Shown: piece after piece, positions 1 to 6,296 of the stretch
How the letters are laid out: each line of letters begins with the position of its first letter
How positions within the stretch are numbered: the first letter of the stretch is position 1
NCBI RefSeq assembly: GCF_000473065.1
Contig: NZ_AXAZ01000060.1
Span: 1-53,349 of the forward strand
Length of the DNA stretch: 53,349 nucleotides
Reading direction: 5' to 3'
From: Bradyrhizobium sp. WSM1743
GTDB taxonomy: Bacteria > Pseudomonadota > Alphaproteobacteria > Rhizobiales > Xanthobacteraceae
Notes under the pieces: model-generated
What the model was told of the DNA's origin: nothing
Seen by the model: the letters and a program-made list of their open reading frames with translations, nothing else
The model's database searches: none
Program-made: the position numbers and the translations under genes

Positions 1-198
1 GCCAGGTTTGGGTCCGGGCTTCCGGTTCAAACCGTCCGGCCCATCGGCGTTCCAGGCTTTGATCCAGTCATGAAGAATCTTGCGGGATATCCCAAGCTCG
101 CGGGCCACAGGAAGGACGCCTTCGCCCCGCTCAACCCGCTTGATCGCCTTCAATTTGTAAGCCGTCGGAAACTGACGCTTCTTTCCTGGTCCTGCCAC
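1..198 (-). mobile_element. Transposase OrfA, N-terminal part (cut by window edge)
   Basis: Sixty-six codons are visible, read leftward from a GTG at 198 with a stop two codons upstream and a GAGG ribosome-binding site. The peptide is basic with a helix-turn-helix (VARELGISRK followed by ILHDWIKAW) and ends in a K/P/G-rich linker, the layout of IS3-type OrfA DNA-binding subunits. The remainder lies beyond position 1, so whether the element is intact is unknown. The leader from the start codon to the terminal-repeat copy at 217-249 is only ~20-50 nt, as expected if that repeat is this IS's own end. The IS3 assignment is tentative; other HTH transposases share this N-terminus. Confidence 0.75.
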
Positions 199-216
199 AG
201 GTCATCCTCGAAATGC

Positions 217-249
217 CTGTCACTGTAATTATCGTGTCTCACTTCAGGG
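217..249 (+). repeat. 33-bp inverted repeat, left copy
   Basis: The 33 bases 217-249 (beginning CTGTCACTGTAATTATC, ending CACTTCAGGG) are the exact reverse complement of 1806-1838. The copy sits directly before the transposase OrfA start, so it is most simply that element's terminal repeat. Similarity seems to continue weakly outside the perfect part (AGTCC and AATTC matches on both flanks). Confidence 0.9.
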
Positions 250-309
250 GTGCAGTCCAGTGCACAAATTCCAAAGCCTAAGCATTAGTTGCCCCCGTTT
301 AGTGCACTG

Positions 310-435
310 TCACCGTACTTCCAGTTGGAGACGTCGAGCGTCTTTGGTTGCCGCCAGCAATGCGGTGATCTGTGGATACGCCTCAATCGTCTCGTCCTGT
401 GACAGCGCCTTAAAACTTGCTACGATGCTGGCCAT
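310..435 (-). CDS. Small hypothetical ORF, 41 aa
   Basis: An ATG at 435 preceded by TGAGG at close spacing opens 41 codons ending in TGA. The product begins MASIVASFKALSQDE and is predicted mostly helical and amphipathic, ending in RRLQLEVR. It vaguely resembles the N-terminal dimerisation helix of rhizobial H-NS-like proteins, but that is a weak visual impression. It lies between the left inverted repeat and the HEPN gene on the opposite strand. It could equally be a chance ORF. Confidence 0.3.
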   Translation of the reverse strand: MASIVASFKALSQDETIEAYPQITALLAATKDARRLQLEVR

Positions 436-515
436 ACAACCTCAACGAATAATAGCCGAGGCTAGGCTTTGCGCCGAAAAAGGCCAACTTGGCTTGCGGG
501 GTAGAAAGGTGCGTT

Positions 516-1124
516 ATGGCGAAGAGGATAAGGGCGCGGGTCCAGGAGACCCGACACGTTCGCCCACACAACGACCTCGACAGCGCGGCCTTCTATTTCC
601 AGAAGATCATCAGGGACAAGCTCGCATCCAACACGCACGATGCGCTGTACTTCGATTGCATGGCCTGCTCGACCATGATGGCTTTCGCGTTCGAGGCTTA
701 CCTCAACTTTTTCGGTGCCGAGCTGGTGAAGCCGTGGCAGGAGCGCCAGGGGATCAACGACAAGATCAAGCAGGTCTTTGCGGCCCTGAAACTAGCGCCG
801 GATTGGTCGGCGAGGCCGTTCAGCAGCATGAGGGCGATGAAGGATCTGCGCGACGTTTTCGCCCACGCCAAGCCGCAAACCTTCGAGCTGGACAAGATTG
901 TAGAGGCGGAGGTCGGCGAGTTGGACGGCAAGCGGTATGATATCGGCCCTGAATGGGAGAAGACCTGTACCCCCGATATCGTCCTTGCAGCCTATGAGGA
1001 CCTGGAAGCGGCATGGAGGGTGATGTTCGAGGCCTCAGGCTTGACCGTCTTTCAGGCTATGGACCACGGCGAAGGCGGATTGACCTTCATCGAGCACGTG
1101 GAGGAGAAGGCAAGTCAGGTTTAA
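516..1124 (+). CDS. HEPN-like hypothetical protein
   Basis: 202 aa from the ATG at 516, which has a GAAAGG ribosome-binding site; an upstream TTG at 489 is less likely. The central part has a hydrophobic helix with AFAFEAYLNFFG (about residues 55-66), then a PF-x-M/L-x-x-L segment and LRDVFAHAKP (111-120). This layout, an EAYLN helix followed by R-D-x3-H, matches small all-helical HEPN-fold proteins in which R-x4-6-H (here R112 and H117) is the ribonuclease active-site motif. HEPN proteins commonly act in toxin-antitoxin, abortive-infection or other RNA-targeting systems, but many solo members have no assigned role. No MNT nucleotidyltransferase antitoxin is adjacent. It is the main gene inside the 33-bp inverted repeats, suggesting it is cargo. 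Fold assignment is by motif only. Confidence 0.75.
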   Translation: MAKRIRARVQETRHVRPHNDLDSAAFYFQKIIRDKLASNTHDALYFDCMACSTMMAFAFEAYLNFFGAELVKPWQERQGINDKIKQVFAALKLAPDWSARPFSSMRAMKDLRDVFAHAKPQTFELDKIVEAEVGELDGKRYDIGPEWEKTCTPDIVLAAYEDLEAAWRVMFEASGLTVFQAMDHGEGGLTFIEHVEEKASQV

Positions 1125-1329
1125 AGCGTTCTCCGCTCCGGCTGTATCCCCTACCCTGCGTCAGAATAAGGATTTTGATCGCGGCAACTTGGTCATTGCT
1201 GAAAATGCAGTGGCCTTCACTGCACCAGCCAGTCACCCACACATCGCCGAACCCTTCGATATGCTCAAGGGCCTTCTGGAAACCCTCTTCGGAGACATCG
1301 ACTATGCACCACCGTTCCAGCTTAGTCAT
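1087..1329 (-). CDS. Hypothetical protein, 80 aa
   Basis: Begins MTKLERWCIVDVSEEG and continues with an acidic N-terminal half (ALEHIEGFGDVWVTGWCSE) and a basic tail. I do not recognise the family. Its ATG overlaps the stop of the H-NS-like mini-ORF upstream as ATGA (1326-1329), which implies translational coupling. Its 3' end overlaps the end of the HEPN gene on the other strand by 38 bp, so the two genes converge. Composition of the first ~55 residues looks protein-like; the last ~20 are less convincing. Confidence 0.45.
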   Translation of the reverse strand: MTKLERWCIVDVSEEGFQKALEHIEGFGDVWVTGWCSEGHCIFSNDQVAAIKILILTQGRGYSRSGERFKPDLPSPPRAR

Positions 1330-1454
1330 GGCTTCACAATCAGGAAGGCGTTAGGTTTCAGCTTCAGCGCCTTCATCTCTTTCCACATCCAGCGCGGCAT
1401 CGAGCCCCTGCCGGTCCAGCTGAGCTTGATGCTACTTCTGGGCTCCATTGCCAT
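1326..1454 (-). CDS. Mini-protein resembling the H-NS C-terminal DNA-binding domain
   Basis: 42 codons from an ATG at 1454 that follows a strong GGAGGGAG site. Residues 12-40 read LSWTGRGSMPRWM, then a lysine-rich spacer and NAFLI. That matches the H-NS-family DNA-binding signature W-x-GRG-x-x-P-R-W ... K ... F-L-I found at the C-terminus of rhizobial H-NS-like proteins. No N-terminal oligomerisation domain precedes it, so it is either a free-standing mini-domain or the remnant of a larger gene. The good ribosome-binding site and the ATGA coupling to the 80-aa ORF favour expression. A lone DNA-binding domain could act as a dominant interferer with full-length H-NS; this is speculation. Confidence 0.5.
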   Translation of the reverse strand: MAMEPRSSIKLSWTGRGSMPRWMWKEMKALKLKPNAFLIVKP

Positions 1455-1521
1455 CCACTCCCTCCAGGGCAGCAAAAAGCCCGGTCGGATGCCATCCCGC
1501 CGGGCCAGTTGCGCGTCATGC

Positions 1522-1596
1522 TTATGAGCTAGCGAGCATCATAAGTACCAGCATGATGAGCTGTAGGTCGACTTTCACGTCGATTCTTATGCACAT
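1522..1596 (-). CDS. 24-aa hydrophobic peptide ORF
   Basis: An AAAGGAGAT site sits four bases before the ATG at 1596; 24 codons follow, charged at first (MCIRIDVKVDLQ) and then hydrophobic (LIMLVLMMLASS). It could be a small membrane peptide or a translated leader for the ORFs downstream on the minus strand. Support is the strong ribosome-binding site only. Confidence 0.3.
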   Translation of the reverse strand: MCIRIDVKVDLQLIMLVLMMLASS

Positions 1597-1805
1597 GGCG
1601 ATCTCCTTTCCGGACGGCGCCGAAGGCGTTCAGCGTGGCGTTTTAACCTCCTGTGGTCTCGCTCTGGCCCGTACCTGCCGAGCGGCCGGTCAAAATATCC
1701 TAAAACACGTAGAGCGGGAAAGCCCGTGCTCATCCGCTTCCTGTTCGCCACCTGGGCGAACTTCATGCTGTTCGGCCAGAATTACTGTGACGGTCCGGGA
1801 CTACT

Positions 1806-1838
1806 CCCTGAAGTGAGACACGATAATTACAGTGACAG
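1806..1838 (-). repeat. 33-bp inverted repeat, right copy
   Basis: Exact reverse complement of 217-249. No transposase reading frame follows on its right; chromosomal genes begin within ~120 bp. A related degenerate motif (AATTACTGTGACGG) lies at 1783-1796, just outside. The copy is either the far end of a non-autonomous unit 217-1838 or the stub of a second, deleted IS copy. Confidence 0.85.
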
Positions 1839-1960
1839 TGGGGTTCTCACGCCGCGCTACCGCGCTTTTTTTGCGTGAAGGCGCTTTCGAACTCAGGGGG
1901 CTGGTGGCTGCCCCGGAATGACTGGGGCGAGATGGGCGCCAGTTAGCACGACGGCGGATG

Positions 1961-2260
1961 CTACCCCTGCCTCCCCGCAATGATCTCCTGCAACGTCGCC
2001 ACATGCCGCGCGAAGGCGCCGCGGCCCGCAGGCGTCGCCGTCACCGTGGTCTGCGGCTTCTTCCCCACAAAAGCCTTCTCCACCGACACGTAGCCGGCCT
2101 TCGCCAACGTCTCGATATGCGCGCCGAGATTGCCGTCGGTGGCGCCGGTCAGCTTCTTCAGCCGCGCGAATTCCAGGCCTGACGCGACCGGCAGCGCGTT
2201 CAGGGCCGCCATGATCTTCAGCCGCAATGGCTGATGGATGATGTCGTCGAGCTCGGCCAT
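1961..2260 (-). CDS. Winged-helix transcriptional regulator (MarR/ArsR-like, HTH_27 type)
   Basis: 99 aa from the ATG at 2260. It starts with a PLRLKIMAAL helix, followed by FARLKKLTGATDGNLGAHIETLAKAGYVSVEKAF, the helix-turn-helix and wing of the small one-domain regulators that usually sit beside membrane proteins. No ligand domain is present. Its ATG shares the A of the TGA of the membrane-protein gene upstream (TGATG), so translation is coupled. As last gene of the three-gene unit it is a natural candidate to bind the palindrome at 3852-3868 and autoregulate the unit; that is inference. Confidence 0.88.
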   Translation of the reverse strand: MAELDDIIHQPLRLKIMAALNALPVASGLEFARLKKLTGATDGNLGAHIETLAKAGYVSVEKAFVGKKPQTTVTATPAGRGAFARHVATLQEIIAGRQG

Positions 2261-2811
2261 CAGATTCGCCGCATCCAGAGACCGCCGAGGATGAGGCCGC
2301 CGCCGTTGACGAAGGCCATCCAGAGCGGGAAGGCTTCGCCGATGGTGAAGAAGCCGATCAGCGTCAAAGCGGTGATGCCGAGACCGATCGCGATGAAGGC
2401 ATGGCCGAACCAGAGACCGGCGAGGGTGTAGAACAGCATGAAATAGATCGGCCAGAAGGCGCCGAGCTCGCGCGGGCCGAAATGACCGAGCACGCTGGTG
2501 CAGATATAGCCGAACGCGAAGAACAGGACGAAGACCAGCACGAGCCTGATATCGAAAGCGGCAGCCCGGGCTTGCGACGGAGTAAGCAATCGTATCGCAA
2601 CCAGGCCGCCGACACCCAGAATGTCGACGGCGGGCCACGCATAGACTGCGTAGATCGGCCAAAGCCAGGTCACAAAGTTGCCGGCGAAGACCAGGACGCC
2701 CCACCAGAGCGCCGCCAGGCTGGCCAGCTCATAGAGCTGCGACTGCCGCAGGCGCTGGACGATGTCGTCGATATCAGCGAGTGCTTCAGCAGCCTGCTTG
2801 CTGTCGATCAT
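2260..2811 (-). CDS. Multi-spanning membrane protein
   Basis: 183 aa. After a soluble, helical N-terminus (MIDSKQAAEALADIDDIVQRL) come about five or six hydrophobic segments, e.g. LWWGVLVFAGNFVTWLWPIY, LVLVFVLFFAFGYI and IAIGLGITALTLIGFF. No transport or enzymatic motif is recognisable. It overlaps the hydrolase gene upstream by four bases (ATGA) and the regulator gene downstream by one base. Pairs of a small membrane protein with an HTH_27 regulator are common in alphaproteobacteria but their function is not established. Confidence 0.85.
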   Translation of the reverse strand: MIDSKQAAEALADIDDIVQRLRQSQLYELASLAALWWGVLVFAGNFVTWLWPIYAVYAWPAVDILGVGGLVAIRLLTPSQARAAAFDIRLVLVFVLFFAFGYICTSVLGHFGPRELGAFWPIYFMLFYTLAGLWFGHAFIAIGLGITALTLIGFFTIGEAFPLWMAFVNGGGLILGGLWMRRI

Positions 2812-3818
2812 GACTGGCCGCTCCCGCGTGTTGCCACGTCCTCCGCAATCGCATTGACCGCCTTCGGATTGGTGACGATGCCCATGTGGTTGACGCCCTC
2901 GATCAGCTTGACCTCGACGGACGGCTTTATCGCTTGCACGGCCTCAGCATATTTATCGGAGATCATCATCTCGTCCTCAGTGCCGCCGAAGATCGTCATC
3001 GGATGCGTCACGGCCGGCAGATCGAGCCGATAGCCATGCGTCGCAAAGTTGCGCATCAGGCGGTCGGAATAGGTAGAGGTGAGATACTTCGCCGAACTCG
3101 GCGGCACCGCGAAGGCGAGCACCGGAAGCTGCGCACAGCAGTCGATGCCAAGCTTGCGCAGCGCGGTGAGTCCCAGGAAGCGCGGAATGTCGGCACTCAC
3201 CCAACCGCCGTTGCTCGGCCTGTTGGTCGGTGCGTCATAGCCAAGATAGGGCGCGAGCAGCACGGTGCGGATGAACATGTCCTGCATGATCGGTGTCGCG
3301 GCAACGCGCAGTGAGAAGCCGGCGCCGGCGGAATGGCCGATCAGGGTCAGCGGCAGATCGGGCGCGCTCTTGCGGACATGCGCGACGAAATCGACGAGGT
3401 CGTCCTCGAGCTGGCCAACATAGCCGATATCGCCGCGCGTGCCGGAGCCGCCATGGCCGCGGATGTCCAGCGCCCAGGTCTCCACGCCACGCGCGGCGAT
3501 CGCATGGGTCAGCGCGTGATTGACGGTGCCGCTGGAGCCGGAAGAGCCATGGATGAAGATCGCGCCGCGGCCTGTCTCCGGGCCGTTCGGCGCATAATGG
3601 CGATAGCCGATCCAGGTGCCGTCGCGGGCCTGAAAGCGCTCGAGCGGCGGCAGTGTGGACCAAATGATACCCTTGGCGGAATCCGAAACCGATCGCATCT
3701 CGGGCGGTCGCTCCAGCGGCATTGCGATCATGGCGCCCAGAATCAACGCCACAGCGCCGATTGCACACAGGACCCATTTCAGACCGTTCAAAATGCCGCC
3801 CAGTAGCCGGATCGCCAC
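2808..3818 (-). CDS. Alpha/beta hydrolase, membrane-anchored
   Basis: 336 aa from the GTG at 3818, which has a GAGGGGG site; a TTG at 3845 would add nine residues but lacks a ribosome-binding site. An N-terminal membrane helix (VLCAIGAVALILGAMIAM) is followed by the hydrolase core: oxyanion region FIHGSSGSSG, nucleophile elbow LIGHSAGAG, a late Asp (GGTEDE) and catalytic His (VNHMGI). This is the serine-hydrolase catalytic triad of the lysophospholipase-like group; the substrate is unknown. It is first in an operon with the membrane protein and regulator and has the palindrome 3852-3868 about 35 bp upstream. Confidence 0.85.
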   Translation of the reverse strand: MAIRLLGGILNGLKWVLCAIGAVALILGAMIAMPLERPPEMRSVSDSAKGIIWSTLPPLERFQARDGTWIGYRHYAPNGPETGRGAIFIHGSSGSSGTVNHALTHAIAARGVETWALDIRGHGGSGTRGDIGYVGQLEDDLVDFVAHVRKSAPDLPLTLIGHSAGAGFSLRVAATPIMQDMFIRTVLLAPYLGYDAPTNRPSNGGWVSADIPRFLGLTALRKLGIDCCAQLPVLAFAVPPSSAKYLTSTYSDRLMRNFATHGYRLDLPAVTHPMTIFGGTEDEMMISDKYAEAVQAIKPSVEVKLIEGVNHMGIVTNPKAVNAIAEDVATRGSGQS

Positions 3819-3851
3819 GCCATCCCCCTCAAACTCATCAACCAACAGAGA

Positions 3852-3868
3852 ACTCTGTATAACAGAGT
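3852..3868. promoter_or_regulatory. Palindromic operator candidate
   Basis: ACTCTGT-ATA-ACAGAGT is a perfect 7-3-7 palindrome between the hydrolase operon (minus) and xseA (plus). An overlapping ACAGAG/ACTCTGT pair lies on its left. A dimeric winged-helix regulator such as the one ending the operon would fit, but no binding is shown by sequence. Confidence 0.55.
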
Positions 3869-3955
3869 ATTCTTTTGGTCAATCCCTGGATTGGCGCCGC
3901 GCCGCGAAAATCCTTAACGTCGGGTCTGACCCCAAAATGCCGAATCGTTTTTGAG

Positions 3956-5575
3956 ATGCCGCCTGCGGAACAACTGCTCAACGCGCCCGAATTCACCGTC
4001 TCCGAACTGTCCCTGTCCCTGAAACGGACGGTCGAGGACGCCTACGGCCATGTCCGGGTCCGCGGCGAGATCTCCGGCTTTCGCGGGCCCCACTCCTCCG
4101 GCCATTGCTATTTCGCGCTCAAGGACGAGAGCGCCAAGATCGAGGCGGTGATCTGGAAGGGCGTGCACGGGCGGATGCGGTTCAAGCCCCAGGAGGGGCT
4201 CGAGGTGATCGCCACCGGCAAGCTGACCACTTACCCCGGCTCCTCGAAATACCAGATCGTGATCGAGGCGCTGGAGCCGGCCGGCATCGGCGCGCTGATG
4301 GCGTTGATGGAGGAGCGCAAGAAGAAACTCGCCGCCGAGGGCCTGTTCGACGAGGCGCGCAAGCAATTGCTGCCCTGGCTGCCGGAGGTGATCGGCGTCG
4401 TGACCTCGCCGACCGGCGCGGTCATCCGCGACATCCTGCATCGGCTCGAGGACCGCTTCCCCCGCCGCGTGCTGGTCTGGCCCGTGAAGGTGCAGGGCGA
4501 CGGCTCGGCCGAGCAGGTCGCGGCCGCGATCCGCGGCTTCAACGCGCTCTCCGAGGGCGGCAGGATCCCGCGGCCTGACGTCTTGATCGTCGCGCGCGGC
4601 GGCGGCTCGCTGGAGGACCTCTGGTCGTTCAACGAGGAGATCGTGGTGCGCGCGGCGGCCGACAGCATGATCCCGCTGATCTCCGCGGTCGGGCACGAGA
4701 CCGACATCACGCTGATCGATTTCGTCGCCGACAAGCGCGCCCCGACGCCGACGGCAGCGGCGGAGATGGCGGTGCCGGTGCGCAGTGACCTGTTCGTCGA
4801 GGTCGCCAATCTCGCGCGGCGCACCCGTGCCTGCTGGCAGCGCGGCCACGAGAATCGTCGCAACGAACTGCGCGCCGCCGCGCGCGCACTGCCGGCAGCC
4901 GGCGATCTCCTGGCGATCCCGCGGCAACGGCTGGATTCGGCGGGCGCCTCCCTGCCCCGCTGCCTCAAGGCCAACACGCATGCGCATTTCCGCAGATTCA
5001 CCGCCGCAAGCTCGAAACTGACGCTGCGGGTGCTGCACGGCCAGATATCGCAGGCCGATCACCGTCTCACCGTGTGCGGCGAACGGCTCGGCCTGTCCGC
5101 GCGATCGCTGCTGCGGCAGCGGCGCGACCGCTTTGCCGGGCTTGAAGTGCGCTTGCGCGCCTCGAAGCTCTCCAACGCGCAGGCGCAGCGCAACGCGATT
5201 GCCCGCCAGCGCGAGCGCACCCATCGTCTGGCCGAGCGTGCCGGCCGCGCGCTCGTCACGCTGCTGCACCGGCTCGATGCCCGTGTCGAGAACAGCGGCA
5301 AGCTGCTCTCCGCGCTGTCCTATCGCAGCGTGCTCGCGCGCGGCTTTGCCCTGGTGCGCGACGAGGCCGGCCATCCCGTGCATGCGGCGGAGTCGATCGG
5401 TCCCGGCACACGCGTCGAGATCGAGTTCGCCGATGGCCGCGTCGGCGCGACGGCGGATGCGGATCGCCCGCCCCCCGCGGCAAAGCGCGCGCCATCGCAA
5501 GCCAAGCCGGCCGCGGAGACAAAGCCGGCGCCGAAGCGGGTGGTCAAGCCTGTGGATCAGGGCAGCTTGTTCTGA
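3956..5575 (+). CDS. xseA: Exodeoxyribonuclease VII large subunit
   Basis: 539 aa from the ATG at 3956. It forms the nuclease with small XseB, degrading single-stranded DNA to oligonucleotides in repair. The N-terminal OB-fold is clear (FTVSELSLSLKRTVEDAYG, then VRVRGEISGF and GHCYFALKD). The catalytic region has VARGGGSLEDLWSFNEE and SAVGHETDITLIDFVADKRAPTPTAAAE. The central part is an Arg/Leu-rich helical stretch, as in the family. The protein is longer than the ~450-aa enterobacterial form owing to a Pro/Ala/Lys-rich tail of about 50 residues before GSLF, typical of this bacterial group. xseB is not in the window. Transcribed alone, divergently from the hydrolase operon. Confidence 0.96.
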   Translation: MPPAEQLLNAPEFTVSELSLSLKRTVEDAYGHVRVRGEISGFRGPHSSGHCYFALKDESAKIEAVIWKGVHGRMRFKPQEGLEVIATGKLTTYPGSSKYQIVIEALEPAGIGALMALMEERKKKLAAEGLFDEARKQLLPWLPEVIGVVTSPTGAVIRDILHRLEDRFPRRVLVWPVKVQGDGSAEQVAAAIRGFNALSEGGRIPRPDVLIVARGGGSLEDLWSFNEEIVVRAAADSMIPLISAVGHETDITLIDFVADKRAPTPTAAAEMAVPVRSDLFVEVANLARRTRACWQRGHENRRNELRAAARALPAAGDLLAIPRQRLDSAGASLPRCLKANTHAHFRRFTAASSKLTLRVLHGQISQADHRLTVCGERLGLSARSLLRQRRDRFAGLEVRLRASKLSNAQAQRNAIARQRERTHRLAERAGRALVTLLHRLDARVENSGKLLSALSYRSVLARGFALVRDEAGHPVHAAESIGPGTRVEIEFADGRVGATADADRPPPAAKRAPSQAKPAAETKPAPKRVVKPVDQGSLF

Positions 5576-5706
5576 GAAGCGATGGCCCGCGCTTCACGTC
5601 CGGTGTCATTCCCCGCCATGTGCGCAATTGCGCACTGGAGGCAGCGCGTAGCCGGCCCCCCCCCTAATGTACAGGGCTATCGCATTTGAGCGGTTTTCGC
5701 TGCGGC

Positions 5707-5839
5707 CATCCTTCGAGACGCCCGCTTTTGGCGGGCTCCTCAGGATGAGGACGGAGTGCGCGGCACCAGTTTCAACGAGCAATGACGCCGATTAGCCTCA
5801 TCCTGAGGAGGCGCGTAAGCGCCGTCTCGAAGGACGAGG
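5707..5839. repeat. Inverted pair of REP-like palindromes
   Basis: Two units (5707-5750 and 5797-5839) share CCTTCGAGACG and CTCCTCAGGATGAGG in opposite orientations, each with its own internal hairpin (CGCCCGC/GCGGGC in the first). They occupy the gap after xseA and look like the common Bradyrhizobium 'TCATCCTGAGGAG' intergenic repeat. Apart from these, 5576-5883 holds nothing I can call. Confidence 0.8.
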
Positions 5840-5883
5840 CGTGCGCGCAGGCCGCCGCCATCAGTCATATGCCATAGCCCTGC

Positions 5884-6033
5884 CTACCGGCAGGACAATC
5901 CCGCGTCGATCGTGGTCCAGAAGCCGCAATGGTCCGGCGCGCGCTGTGGGGCGCCGGCATGGGCCTCGAACAGGAGGATCGCGACGGTGAAGACGATCAG
6001 CGCGGAGGCGAAGAGGGCGATGCGGTTGCGCAT
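5884..6033 (-). CDS. Small exported peptide, 49 aa
   Basis: Begins MRNRIALFASALIVFTVAIL, a positively charged start plus hydrophobic helix that can be a signal peptide or anchor, followed by a short tail with two cysteines (DHCGFWTT ... LSCR). It is followed by repeats and not co-directional with xseA. The pattern of a signal peptide plus a short Cys-containing tail suggests a small periplasmic or secreted protein; no family is recognised. Confidence 0.55.
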   Translation of the reverse strand: MRNRIALFASALIVFTVAILLFEAHAGAPQRAPDHCGFWTTIDAGLSCR

Positions 6034-6201
6034 GTGAAATGCGTTGAATCGACATCATGGTCGAATGATGGCGCCGCCACAGGCTGAAACCGCATCGAGG
6101 CGCGGTCCGTAGATTCCCGGTCGGCCATACTCCGTGCAGGGCGGTGGTCGATGCGGGGCCGTCCGCCTGATGTTGTTCCTCGGGCGGCCCCGCTTGGGAA
6201 G

Positions 6202-6286
6202 CGTAGCCCGGATGGAGCGCAGCGTAATCCGGGTCGTGCCACATACGACGGTCCTCCCGGATTTCGCTGCGCTCCATCCGGGCTAC
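6202..6286. repeat. Palindromic intergenic repeat
   Basis: GTAGCCCGGATGGAGCGCAG at the left end returns in inverted form as CTGCGCTCCATCCGGGCTAC at the right, able to form one long hairpin. It is the widespread rhizobial 'GTAGCCCGGATGGAGC' repeat. It lies just downstream of the hydrolase-like gene ending at 6297. Confidence 0.8.
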
Positions 6287-6296
6287 GAGACCTCAA

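Noticed and set aside
260..940. 226-aa plus-strand frame covering the start of the HEPN gene
   Set aside because: Its product is Arg/Gly/Pro-rich with no fold-like pattern and overlaps the HEPN gene in another frame; the HEPN frame has motif and ribosome-binding support.
3914..5500. 528-aa antisense frame inside xseA
   Set aside because: Arg/Ala/Gly-rich antisense shadow of a real gene, a normal outcome of high GC.
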